DNA of 64,000 nucleotides from positions 1 through 64,000 of the forward strand of contig NZ_JAFBDH010000004.1 in the NCBI RefSeq assembly GCF_016908115.1, read 5' to 3'. The notes under the pieces are model-generated. The model was not told the origin of the DNA. It made no database searches and saw only the letters and a list, made by a program, of their open reading frames with translations. Positions 16,480-24,496 of the stretch are shown piece by piece. Made by a program: the position numbers and the translations under genes. The DNA comes from Peptoniphilus gorbachii (GTDB lineage Bacteria; Bacillota; Clostridia; Tissierellales; Peptoniphilaceae). How positions within the stretch are numbered: position 1 is the stretch's first letter; each line of letters starts with the position of its first letter.

Positions 16480-17085
16480 TTAGTTTTTAAATAGTGGACT
16501 AATTTTTTTGTAGACTAACATCATGACTGCTGATGTTGTGAAGCCTTTTATTAGGTTAAAGGGTAGGACTGAATAGATCATCATTGTGAAAAGTCCTGTG
16601 ATTTTTGGTGTGATGGCAGATCCCATGGCTATTATTGCATCCATTGGCATTACTTTGCCGTAAAGTGGAAAGACCACGAAGTAATTTGATGCCATGGCAA
16701 GTATTGTCATGGAAATTACTCCTGCTGTTAGTGCAATTATTGCTCCCTTATAAGTTCTGTGATTTCTATAGATATAACTTGCTACAAAGGCAAAAGTTGA
16801 TGATATTATAAAATTTGATAATTCGCCAACTCCTGCTGTCATTGTGCCTTTAAATATTAGTGCCAAGATATTTTTTAGGGCAGCTATTATTATTCCAAAT
16901 ACTGGTCCCATTGTGAAAGCTCCCATTAATACTGGCAAGTCTGATATGTCTAGTTTCATAAAGGGTGGTGCCACAAAGCTAAGGGGTAATTGGAAATACA
17001 TTAGTATGAAGCCAATTACTGATAGCATTCCTATTTTTGTCATATCTTGTGTTCTTATCATTGTCTTTGTGTTTACTCTATTCAT
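16480..17085 (-). CDS. ribU: Riboflavin ECF transporter substrate-binding subunit RibU
   Basis: 201-residue membrane protein with about six hydrophobic segments. It has the RibU-type features FVAPPFMKLDISDLPVLMGAFTMGP near the N-terminus and KIGMLSVIGFILMY before it. RibU captures riboflavin and works with the shared ECF module (EcfA, A', T), which is not in this window. The FMN riboswitch directly upstream confirms the substrate. Transcribed alone and ended by the 16,390 terminator. Confidence 0.95.
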   Translation of the reverse strand: MNRVNTKTMIRTQDMTKIGMLSVIGFILMYFQLPLSFVAPPFMKLDISDLPVLMGAFTMGPVFGIIIAALKNILALIFKGTMTAGVGELSNFIISSTFAFVASYIYRNHRTYKGAIIALTAGVISMTILAMASNYFVVFPLYGKVMPMDAIIAMGSAITPKITGLFTMMIYSVLPFNLIKGFTTSAVMMLVYKKISPLFKN

Positions 17086-17104
17086 TTTACCTCCTATTGG
17101 GGCA

Positions 17105-17131
17105 TAAAAAAACCCCGAACCTTCGGGGTGT
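17105..17131 (-). terminator. Riboswitch-controlled terminator of ribU
   Basis: ACCCCGAAGGTTCGGGGT followed by seven T on the minus strand, directly downstream of the FMN aptamer and before the ribU start. It is the expression platform. Confidence 0.88.
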
Positions 17132-17137
17132 GAAAGT

Positions 17138-17248
17138 TTAAATCATTCTCTCATCCAGACTTTACTGTCGGTATTGGAATTTCACCAATTCAGCTTGCGC
17201 TCGTGGACTATACCACCGGTTGGGATTTGCACCCTTCCCTGAAGATTT
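17138..17248 (-). ncRNA. FMN riboswitch (RFN element)
   Basis: On the minus strand the conserved RFN blocks appear in order: CTTCAGGGAAGGGTG, AAATCCCAACCGGTGG, AGTCCACGAGCGC, TTGGTGAAATTCCAATACCGAC, and AGTCTGGATGAGAGAA. FMN binding is expected to favour the terminator at 17,105-17,131 and shut off riboflavin uptake. Confidence 0.96.
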
Positions 17249-17407
17249 AAATTGTTATTTTTTTGTTAATTTAATTATATCACTTTGGGGGAGTTTTGCA
17301 AGTTTTTTGGAAAGCTTGCTTTAAAACAAGTTTGTAATGTTTTTTTCTTTATTGAGATAATTTTTAATATTAAATCTTTTTTTAATGTTTAATCTTTCTT
17401 TTTAATA

Positions 17408-17525
17408 CTGGAGGGGACTTATACCCATTCGGGTACAAGGGGCGTAATTAGAATCGCCCTTACCTGTGCCTGGTGGTACCCCTCCAAACCACCCCTTTCA
17501 CCCCACGCACGGGATCAGATAATAG
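17408..17525. repeat. GC-rich structured element D
   Basis: A closing stem GGAGGGG (17,410-17,416) / CCCCTCC (17,479-17,485) encloses a hairpin TACCC-ATTC-GGGTA and a second one built on GGGCG / CGCCC. The sequence to the right (AACCACCCCTTTCACCCCACG-like) matches, in reverse orientation, the left flank of copy C at 10,178-10,200. It looks like an inverted, diverged relative of the A/B/C elements. Confidence 0.6.
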
Positions 17526-17590
17526 AAAGCTTCGCTTTAAAAACGTATAAAATAAGTTTTTTCTTTAAAAAATTTTTTCAATGTTTAATT

Positions 17591-17683
17591 TTTTTATTTA
17601 AGGAGGGGGCATAGGGGGCGGCAATGCCCCCTCTACCCCCTCCTTTGACCTCCCCAACACCCCCGTGCCCTGGCAGGGGCCTC
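17591..17683. repeat. GC-rich palindromic intergenic element, copy B
   Basis: Nearly identical to copy A (9,521-9,612), including the TTTTTATTTAAGG lead-in, the GGAGGGGG...CCCCCTCC hairpin and the GTGCCCTGGCAGGGGCCT right end. The first bases after the repeat diverge. Confidence 0.85.
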
Positions 17684-17942
17684 GACCCTCAGCTACGCAA
17701 AAAGCCCTCCAGCTAAAAATTTTGAACTCGTTCGCTTCGCTCTCTCAAACAGCAAAATTTTTTTGACGCCTCCGAACTTTTTGCTTACTGCCTGAAAACT
17801 TCTACGGCATATTGGAAAAGTTGACTACCTTACCACTTTAACGGGAAGCTGGGTTTTGTTGCGATGTTAATTGTTTATAAGGAGTTTTTTCTCGATTAGT
17901 TTTTTATAAAAACATTTATTTCAGATAAATTTCTACACGAAT
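17684..17942. other. Non-coding spacer after copy B
   Basis: No gene is supported. It contains GTTCGCTTCGCTC (near 17,733), also present beside copy A, and ends in the ATCG-armed terminator hairpin at 17,943. Confidence 0.4.
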
Positions 17943-17986
17943 AAAAAATCGACCATGTTGTGTTTTTTACTCATGGTCGATTTTTT
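17943..17986 (-). terminator. Terminator of the L,D-transpeptidase gene
   Basis: Perfect 15-bp arms (AAAAAATCGACCATG with CATGGTCGATTTTTT) and a 14-nt loop, A-rich on one side and T-rich on the other. It could work in both directions. Confidence 0.85.
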
Positions 17987-17995
17987 TTATTGTTT

Positions 17996-19432
17996 TTATT
18001 GTTGCCCTGCTGGGGCTGGTTGTTGTGCTGGCACCTGTGCTTGTGGGGCTGGTGCTGCTATTTTTTGTGTCGCTGAGTTATAAACTATTACTGGCATGCC
18101 GTTAAAGGTTTTTGGATATAGGTTTTTCATTACTGCTGGTGGTATATTTACGCAGCCATGGGAGCCACCTGATAGGTAAATTTTTCCGCCAAAGCTTGAT
18201 CTCCAATCTGCATCATGAAGTCCAACTCCTGACCAATTTATAGGAAGCCAATAGGATACTTTTGATCGGTAAGTTTCTCCAGTTAAATATCTATTTCTTT
18301 CACGAGACCAAATTCTATCTGTGCCTGTTGGTGTTCCGTTTCCATGTGTTGGGTTGCCTGAAACTATATTTGTTTCTAGTTCCAATTTGCCCTTGTTGTA
18401 ATACCAAAGTTTTTGCCTTGTTAGGTCAACTTCTATATAAGTGTTTCCCACGTCATCAACTGTTCTTGATTGTGCTTCTTGCCTATAAATTGGTTTTATT
18501 GTCACTGGCTCATCTTTTTTTAGGGCTGCAATTATTTCGTCCTTGGTTTTTGTCCTATCTGTAATCCAACCATAAATTCCGCCATCAACTTTTACTGTGC
18601 CAATGCCTGTGGCGTTAAATATTCTTGAACTTCTAAAGGTGTCATATTTTGCGGCAAGTTTTCCCACGAAGTTTTTAACTTTTTCTTCATCAATATTTAG
18701 CTTTCCGTCATCAGACTTAGAATACATGGCAATTATTCCCTGACCTGTTACTTCTTCTTTTCTGTCATCATAGTCGATAGTAATTTTTTTATTGTATAAG
18801 CTTTTGTAGGATTCTAATTGATTTTTGATGTAGTCGCTATCTGCTGTTATTTTTGGTTCTTCGTAAAGTCCTGCATCTTCTAAATTTAGTTTTTCCTTTT
18901 TGTAGGAAAAATAACCTATAATTGTTTGTCTAAGTTCATCTCTTTTTAGGAAATCTCCATAAACTTCTTTTTCAACTTTAAATTCGCCCTTATCATAAAT
19001 AACTTTGGCATCTTGTGAATGAACTGATTCATTTTTTAGGGCCTTTAAGTTATTTATTCTATCTGTAAGTGCCTTATCATCGTATTTTAAAATTGTGTCA
19101 AGCTTGTAGTTTTTGTCAACTAGGGATGCAAAGGGCCAATAAAGTGGTGTCTGATCTATAAAGCCATTTCCAATTTTTTCTTCAAATTTTATTTCATCTG
19201 CTGTGATTTTGTCGTTATTTTTTTTGTCCTTGGCAATTACTTCTAGGGCAAAGTTTTTTGATAGGTCTTGGTAATTTTTTTCAAATTCAGAAATTTTTGT
19301 AAGACCAAAGTCGTGTCCATTGACATAGGTCCTAGGCAAATACCTATCTCTAAAGAAGTAAAGTCCCATAATGTATATAAATATTAAAATTATAAGTATA
19401 AATGCAAAAAATATTTTAAATGTCTTTTTCAT
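17996..19432 (-). CDS. L,D-transpeptidase (YkuD domain) with peptidoglycan-binding region
   Basis: 478 residues from ATG 19432, which has GGAGG upstream; an earlier in-frame ATG would include that site. There is an N-terminal membrane anchor (about residues 5-27), then about 270 residues in the style of PG_binding_4/VanW-type domains. The catalytic YkuD domain starts near TYIEVDLTRQKLWYY and carries the motif SHGCVNIPPAVM with the active-site Cys. The C-terminus is a short Pro/Ala/Gln-rich tail. It would make 3-3 cross-links in peptidoglycan or anchor proteins to it, outside the membrane. Monocistronic. Confidence 0.92.
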   Translation of the reverse strand: MKKTFKIFFAFILIILIFIYIMGLYFFRDRYLPRTYVNGHDFGLTKISEFEKNYQDLSKNFALEVIAKDKKNNDKITADEIKFEEKIGNGFIDQTPLYWPFASLVDKNYKLDTILKYDDKALTDRINNLKALKNESVHSQDAKVIYDKGEFKVEKEVYGDFLKRDELRQTIIGYFSYKKEKLNLEDAGLYEEPKITADSDYIKNQLESYKSLYNKKITIDYDDRKEEVTGQGIIAMYSKSDDGKLNIDEEKVKNFVGKLAAKYDTFRSSRIFNATGIGTVKVDGGIYGWITDRTKTKDEIIAALKKDEPVTIKPIYRQEAQSRTVDDVGNTYIEVDLTRQKLWYYNKGKLELETNIVSGNPTHGNGTPTGTDRIWSRERNRYLTGETYRSKVSYWLPINWSGVGLHDADWRSSFGGKIYLSGGSHGCVNIPPAVMKNLYPKTFNGMPVIVYNSATQKIAAPAPQAQVPAQQPAPAGQQ

Positions 19433-19612
19433 AATTCCTCCAATAAAATACATTATACTCTATTGAATTTTTTTAAAAAGAGATTTTATGAGATTATTAA
19501 AAATGTAATTTAATTGTAAACATTTTAATAAGTCAATCTTTTTATGTAATTATTTTCTTTTATTATATGTAGTAATTTTTTTCTATAAATTTATTGGCAG
19601 GAAAAAGGGCAT

Positions 19613-19639
19613 AAAAAAACACACAAGATAACTTGTGTG
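19613..19639 (-). terminator. Terminator of tRNA-Leu
   Basis: CACACAAG-TTAT-CTTGTGTG followed by seven T on the minus strand, immediately after the tRNA. Confidence 0.88.
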
Positions 19640-19646
19640 AATTTAT

Positions 19647-19730
19647 TGGTGCGGGAAAGAGGACTTGAACCCCCACTCCGTTGGAACTAGATCCTAAGTC
19701 TAGCGCGTCTGCCAATTCCGCCATTCCCGC
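19647..19730 (-). tRNA. tRNA-Leu (anticodon UAG)
   Basis: Acceptor arms GCGGGAA / TTCCCGC, D arm, anticodon stem CTAGA/TCTAG around loop CTTAGGA (anticodon TAG), a variable arm and a T arm containing GGTTCAAGTCC. The 3' ACCA is encoded. Confidence 0.93.
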
Positions 19731-19918
19731 ATGAAGTTTTAACAACAAAATAAATTATACTGAAACTTATATTTTTTGTCAACACTTTTTTAAAATTTTT
19801 TTATAATTTTTTTACATTTCATGTAAAAGTTAAATAAAATTTTACAAAAGCCTTAATTTTTTGTTGCTTTTATATTATAACAGCTGGAGAAAAATAATGC
19901 TAGAAAAATTTATTTTTT

Positions 19919-20194
19919 TTAAAATAAATCACTATGAGAACCTGATCTATTTAATATTAAAATTAAATTATTATCAATTTTTTCATATATTAATAACCAA
20001 TCAGGTTCTATATGACATTCTCTGCAAGCAAAATAATTTCCCGTTAATTTATGATCTTTGTATTTCTCTTCCAAAACTACATCATTTGCAAGTAATTCAA
20101 TTACTTTAAAAAGTTTCTCTAAATCATGTTTTGATTTTTTTAATCTTTTTAAATCTTTTTTAAAAGATGCTCTAACCTGTATTTTCCTTTTCAT
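19919..20194 (-). CDS. yafQ: YafQ-family mRNA interferase toxin
   Basis: 91-residue RelE/ParE-superfamily toxin that cuts mRNA on the ribosome. Residues matching the E. coli YafQ active site are visible: His in YKDHKL, the block RECHIEPDWLLIYE (His, Asp, Trp), and the C-terminal GSHSDLF with the last His and Phe. Its ATG overlaps the antitoxin stop by 4 nt (ATGA), so the two are coupled. The active-site residues are intact, so it is likely functional. Confidence 0.9.
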   Translation of the reverse strand: MKRKIQVRASFKKDLKRLKKSKHDLEKLFKVIELLANDVVLEEKYKDHKLTGNYFACRECHIEPDWLLIYEKIDNNLILILNRSGSHSDLF

Positions 20195-20412
20195 AATCTA
20201 TCTACATACTCTCTAAAACTTTCCATGTCATCAAATTCCGCAACTATTGGATTAGTTTCTTTTACTTCAAAAGGTATAGCTCTTTCACTAACAACAGCTT
20301 TTGCAAAAACATTAAAGGCTGTAGACATACTCATACCCATAGACTCACAAATTCTTCCAAATTCATTTTTTAAATTTTCATCTAGTCTTATGTTTAAATT
20401 TACATTAGCCAT
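20191..20412 (-). CDS. dinJ: RelB/DinJ-family antitoxin
   Basis: 73 residues with an N-terminal ribbon-helix-helix segment (NVNLNIRLDENLKNEFGRICESMGMSMSTAFNVFAK) and an acidic C-terminal toxin-binding tail. It neutralises the YafQ toxin encoded just downstream and should repress its own promoter. GGGTGT lies before the ATG. The upstream gene at 20,570 is divergent, so any operator sits in the 157-bp gap. Confidence 0.9.
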   Translation of the reverse strand: MANVNLNIRLDENLKNEFGRICESMGMSMSTAFNVFAKAVVSERAIPFEVKETNPIVAEFDDMESFREYVDRL

Positions 20413-20569
20413 AATAACACCCCTCTTTCTATTTATATTATATCACTTTGCGTGTATTTGTGAATATTTTTTTGAATATCTTTAAGAAATCATGTGATTT
20501 TTTTTAGATTTAAATATTCTTAAATGGGTAAATTATTAAAATAAAATTATATTAGAAAGAGTTGATTGT

Positions 20570-20971
20570 TTGAATTTTAAAGATAAAATGAGAAAATTTA
20601 TGATTGGAAGGTATGGTCAAGATGAGCTTGGTAAATTTATTTTGTCCTTAGCTTTGATTCTTTTAATTATAAATTTATTTGTTAAAACTGCCGCCCTATC
20701 TGCTGCCGCTTTAGTCTTAATTATTTATTCTTATTACAGAATTTTTTCTCGTGATGTAAGGGCAAGGTATGCTGAAAATAAAAAATTTTTGACAAGCCTT
20801 GATCCTCTTAGGAGAAAATTTTTCTCATCTAAGAATAAATATGACAATAGAAAACTTTACAAGTACATAAAATGCCCTAAGTGCAAATTTGAAATGAAAG
20901 CGCCAAAAAACAAGGGCAAAATTAGAGTTACTTGTAAAAAATGCGGTGAAAAATTTATAGTGAAATCTTAA
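20570..20971 (+). CDS. Small membrane protein with C-terminal zinc ribbon
   Basis: 133 residues. Two closely spaced hydrophobic segments (about 23-60) are followed by a basic linker. A four-cysteine zinc ribbon forms the C-terminus: CPKC (about residues 110-113) and CKKC (about 125-128) within a KAPKNKGKIRVT segment. The start is taken as TTG 20570 after AGAAAGAG; an ATG six codons in has no ribosome binding site. Function unknown. Proteins of this shape (membrane plus zinc ribbon) occur across clostridia. Confidence 0.72.
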   Translation: MNFKDKMRKFMIGRYGQDELGKFILSLALILLIINLFVKTAALSAAALVLIIYSYYRIFSRDVRARYAENKKFLTSLDPLRRKFFSSKNKYDNRKLYKYIKCPKCKFEMKAPKNKGKIRVTCKKCGEKFIVKS

Positions 20972-20975
20972 AAGT

Positions 20976-21000
20976 TCCCTTTTGGGGGACTTTTTTTAAT
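20976..21000 (+). terminator. Short terminator after the zinc-ribbon gene
   Basis: A short hairpin, AAGTTCCC TTTT GGGGGACTT, followed by TTTTT. Confidence 0.65.
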
Positions 21001-21064
21001 CTTAATATTTTTGTAAATTCTTTTAAATAATTTTAATGTTATAATTAACTAAAGGAGTGATTTT

Positions 21065-21955
21065 ATGAAAAAGAAATTTATATTTTTATTATCTTTTTTA
21101 TTACTATTTTCTAGCGCAAGTGCTATGGGACAAAAAAAGATGACCCTTGTCATAAATAATATAGTCTTTGAGAAAGATTTTGTGGTGAAAAATAATAGGA
21201 TCCACATTCCCCTTCGCCTTGTTTCTGAAAATTTAGGTGCCGATGTAAATTGGAAGGAAGATGCAAGATCAGTTGAAATTATTAATAAGGGCAAGAAAAT
21301 TGTTTTTTATGTTGATTCTAATGAGTATAGGATTGATGATATTGTCTATACAATTGATTCTCCTTCTTTTATTCTTAATAACACAACTTATGTACCTGCA
21401 AGGGCCCTTGCCAATGCCATGAAGGCAAAACTAGAATGGAATGAAGAAAAGTTTTACTGCAACATTAATAATGGTTATGAAATTGACCCAACTCGTGATG
21501 TCGATCCTATGAAGGACGGAAAAGATCTTGCGACTATTGACAAAATTAGAAAGGTAACAGATCTTGCTGGCTATTTAAAAGATGGAATTATAAAAGTTGA
21601 AGAAGTGGATGGCGGCAAGGTTTATGAGTTATTTTTAAAGGATTATGAAAAGAAAAATTTGTCTATGAGATTTATTTTTGACAAGAAAAATAATTTAACT
21701 TCTTATAAGTTTGACTACTTCCCTAATGAAAAGTATCCTTTCTTAGAAAAACATTTAAGTGAAGAAGATTCTAAAAAAGTTGCTCGTGAATTTATGGATA
21801 TAGTTGGCGACAAAAAAAGATTTTTAAAGGACAAGGAATTAAATGCCAATCAACAAGTTACACCTGAAGCTGGAACTTATAATTATTATACAAAGTCTAG
21901 TCTTGTAGCTGTTGATGCAAGTGGCGGTTTTGTTTACGCTTATTCTAATTATTAA
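21065..21955 (+). CDS. Secreted stalk (copper-amine-oxidase N-terminal-like) domain protein
   Basis: 296 residues. Signal peptide about 1-20 (LFSSASA). The stalk domain covers about 25-145, with the two conserved beta/helix blocks (NNRIHIPLRLVSENLGADVNW and NNTTYVPARALANAMKAKLEW). The C-terminal half (about 150-296) is an uncharacterised domain with a terminal GTYNYYTKSSLVAVDASGG block. Stalk domains display or multimerise extracellular proteins, and copper or oxidase activity is not implied. AAAGGAG precedes the ATG. Confidence 0.82.
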   Translation: MKKKFIFLLSFLLLFSSASAMGQKKMTLVINNIVFEKDFVVKNNRIHIPLRLVSENLGADVNWKEDARSVEIINKGKKIVFYVDSNEYRIDDIVYTIDSPSFILNNTTYVPARALANAMKAKLEWNEEKFYCNINNGYEIDPTRDVDPMKDGKDLATIDKIRKVTDLAGYLKDGIIKVEEVDGGKVYELFLKDYEKKNLSMRFIFDKKNNLTSYKFDYFPNEKYPFLEKHLSEEDSKKVAREFMDIVGDKKRFLKDKELNANQQVTPEAGTYNYYTKSSLVAVDASGGFVYAYSNY

Positions 21956-22070
21956 TGTTACAGAATTATTAAAATTTGTAAATTTAATCAAGAATTAAGC
22001 TAATGGAATTGATTTCCTAGAGATTTTCTGTATAATTAAGTTATCTTATATTTTTTAGGAGGAATAAAAA

Positions 22071-23141
22071 ATGAACAAAAAAATTACATCACTATCACTA
22101 GCAGGAGTTATGCTTTTATCTACTGCTAGCCCAGTACTTGCTGCTACTGAAGAAAAAACTGAAGTTAAAGCACCTACTAAAATTGAAGAAGCACTAAAAA
22201 AAGGCGAAGAAAAATTTGCTAAAGTTAAAGAAGATGGCAAAGAAATCGCTAAAGATGCTAAAGAAGCTATGACTGATGCAAAAGAAAAAGTTGAAGTAAA
22301 AGGCAAAGAAGCTGTAAAAGAAACTAAAGAAGTTGCAAAAGATGTCAAAGAAGATGCTAAAAAAGTTAAAGAAAAAGTTGCAGCTAAAGACGTTAAAGCT
22401 TCAAGCCAAAAAGTTAAACTTAATGGTAAAGATGTTGTTATCTACGGATACATTATCGACAATTACAACTACTTCAAACTTAGAGATGTTGCTGCTGTAT
22501 TAAAAGATACTGAAGCAAAATTTGGCGTTGAATATAAGGATGCAGTTGCTACTCTAACTAAGGGTGCTGACTACAAAGTTGCTGATACTGATCAAAAAGA
22601 AGTTAAGAAAGTTTCAAAGGGAATTCTTACTAATGACAAAGTAATGGTTGGAGACAAAGCTCTTACTGCTACTGCTTACAAAATTGACAACAGCAACTAC
22701 TACAAATTAAGAGATCTTGGAGAAGCTCTTGGATTTGGTGTTGACTTTGATAAGGCTACTAACACTGTTTTATTAACTTCTAAAGAAGCTGAAGTTAAAG
22801 AAGAAAAAGTTGCTCCTAAAGTTGAAGAAGTTAAAGCTTCTCTTGAAAAAGAAATTGCAAAAGAAAAAGCAGTTCGTGAATCTGAAGAATACAAAAAATC
22901 TGACGTAAAAGTTCAAACTAACTACGAAAATGCTATTGCTGCTGCAAAATCAATTGTTGATGACAAAGAAGCTAAACCAGAACAAATTGAAAATGCTCTT
23001 AAAGCTCTTGTAGAAGCTCAAGAAAAACTTGGACTTAAAGCTGAAGCTAAAGTAGAAGAAAAGAAAGAAGATAAAAAAGAAGTTAAAGAAGTTAAAGACG
23101 AAAAGAAAGACGACAAAAAAGAAGTTAAAGAAGCTAAATAA
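22071..23141 (+). CDS. Secreted Lys/Glu-rich coiled protein with stalk repeats and FIVAR-like segment
   Basis: 356 residues. Signal peptide about 1-24 (ASPVLAA). A strongly charged helical stretch (about 30-105) rich in KEA/KDAKE words is followed by two stalk-type repeats (IDNYNYFKLRDVAAVLKD and IDNSNYYKLRDLGEALGF). A helical FIVAR-like piece lies at about 285-335 (VQTNYENAIAAAKSIVDD). The tail is a Lys/Glu-rich repeat with no sortase signal, so it is probably released or held by charge. The stalk repeats resemble those in the protein at 15,387, but the orientation and partner domains differ. AGGAGG precedes the ATG. Confidence 0.8.
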   Translation: MNKKITSLSLAGVMLLSTASPVLAATEEKTEVKAPTKIEEALKKGEEKFAKVKEDGKEIAKDAKEAMTDAKEKVEVKGKEAVKETKEVAKDVKEDAKKVKEKVAAKDVKASSQKVKLNGKDVVIYGYIIDNYNYFKLRDVAAVLKDTEAKFGVEYKDAVATLTKGADYKVADTDQKEVKKVSKGILTNDKVMVGDKALTATAYKIDNSNYYKLRDLGEALGFGVDFDKATNTVLLTSKEAEVKEEKVAPKVEEVKASLEKEIAKEKAVRESEEYKKSDVKVQTNYENAIAAAKSIVDDKEAKPEQIENALKALVEAQEKLGLKAEAKVEEKKEDKKEVKEVKDEKKDDKKEVKEAK

Positions 23142-23155
23142 TTTAACTTAATTTT

Positions 23156-23193
23156 AAAAGACCATGGAAAAAATCCATGGTCTTATTTTTTTA
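23156..23193. terminator. Bidirectional terminator between stalk gene and folC
   Basis: AAGACCATGGA pairs with TCCATGGTCTT around a short loop. It is A-rich on the left and T-rich on the right, so it can serve the + strand stalk gene and, less well, the convergent folC. Confidence 0.8.
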
Positions 23194-23200
23194 TTTATTT

Positions 23201-24496
23201 TTATATGCTGTAGTCGTAATTTAAAATTCTTGCCCTTGCCTCGCTTACAAAGTAAAGGGAGCCTGTTATTAAAATTAAATCGCCATCACTGTATTTTTTC
23301 TTGTAATGCTTTATAGCATCTTCAACAGTCATAACTTCTGCAGAAAGTCCATAGTCTGATGCTTCTTTTTTTAACTCTTCTGGGCTTGTTCCCCTCTTGT
23401 AGTCTAAATTCACGAAGATGACTTCATCTGTGTAAGATGAAATTTCTTCAAGCATTTTTTTGTGCTCCTTGTCAGATAAAATTGACATGATGAGGTAAAG
23501 TTTTTTGAATTTGAAATTTTCAATGGACTCCACTAATTTTTTGATGCCATCAAAGTTGTGGGCGCCATCTAAAATTATAAGTGGATCCTTTGAAACAATT
23601 TCCATCCTCCCCTTCCAAGTGGAAGTTTTTATTCTCTCTCTTATTTTTTCTGTGGAGATTTTTAAAATTCCCTTTTTGTTTAAGAGATAGAGGGCATAAA
23701 TTGCTCCCAGGGCATTTTCCACTTGGTAATTTCCAATTTGACTTAAGGAAAATTCTTCCCATTCACCTAATTTTACCTTGAAATCTATTCCCTTTAAGTC
23801 AGATTTTAAAATTTCACTTTCTAAATCCTTTGTGTAATAAATTTCTGCAGATTTTTTTTCTGCTTCTCTATTTATTACTCCTAGAATTTTTGGATCTTTA
23901 TTTGTTGTAAGGACAAGTCCCTTTTCTGTTATTATGCCTGCCTTGGCATCAGCAATTTCCTCGATAGTGTTTCCTAAATATTCCATGTGGTCCATGGAAA
24001 TTGATGTGATTATGGAAATTAATTTTTCTCGGCTTGTAAAAATATTTGTGGAGTCGGCACGACCTCCCATGCCAACTTCTAATACAGCCAAGTCAACTTT
24101 TTCTCTGTCAAAATAAATTATTGCCATTATAGTCAAAAATTCAAAGAGGTTAAGTTCGCCATAGTCTTTTATTATTTCCGGCTCCTTACTTATTATAAAT
24201 TCGCCAATTTCTGCAAAGTCCTTTTGTGAAATTTCCTCGTCGCCAATTTTTATTCTGTCGCAATAAGTTATGAGGTGGGGCGAAACAAAAGACCCAACTT
24301 TATAATCTTCCTTTAAAACATCTTTTATGAAATTTACAGTTGATCCCTTGCCATTGGTGCCTGCCACATGAATTACTTTTAAATTCTTATGAGGAGAGTC
24401 AATTTTTTCCAAAAACTTTTTGATTCTCACATTGCCCTTGGACTTAAATTTTCCAATTCTCTTTTCAATGTTTTTTACAACTTCAGTGTATGTCAT
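23201..24496 (-). CDS. folC: Bifunctional folylpolyglutamate/dihydrofolate synthase FolC
   Basis: ATP-dependent Mur-ligase family enzyme that adds glutamate to folates (and to dihydropteroate if bifunctional). Seen: P-loop GTNGKGSTVNFI (about 47-58), SPHLITYCDRI, LEVGMGGRADSTN, and DGAHNFDG. Length 431 is standard. Its ATG overlaps the valS stop by 4 nt (ATGA), so it is translated after valS from the T-box-controlled transcript. The valS-folC pair is common in Firmicutes. Confidence 0.93.
   Translation of the reverse strand: MTYTEVVKNIEKRIGKFKSKGNVRIKKFLEKIDSPHKNLKVIHVAGTNGKGSTVNFIKDVLKEDYKVGSFVSPHLITYCDRIKIGDEEISQKDFAEIGEFIISKEPEIIKDYGELNLFEFLTIMAIIYFDREKVDLAVLEVGMGGRADSTNIFTSREKLISIITSISMDHMEYLGNTIEEIADAKAGIITEKGLVLTTNKDPKILGVINREAEKKSAEIYYTKDLESEILKSDLKGIDFKVKLGEWEEFSLSQIGNYQVENALGAIYALYLLNKKGILKISTEKIRERIKTSTWKGRMEIVSKDPLIILDGAHNFDGIKKLVESIENFKFKKLYLIMSILSDKEHKKMLEEISSYTDEVIFVNLDYKRGTSPEELKKEASDYGLSAEVMTVEDAIKHYKKKYSDGDLILITGSLYFVSEARARILNYDYSI

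Noticed and set aside
17408-17525. A tRNA-like or tmRNA-like gene in the GC-rich element D
   Set aside because: There are several stems but no acceptor/T-arm signature (no GGTTCGA-type loop, no CCA end), and its flank belongs to the palindromic element family.
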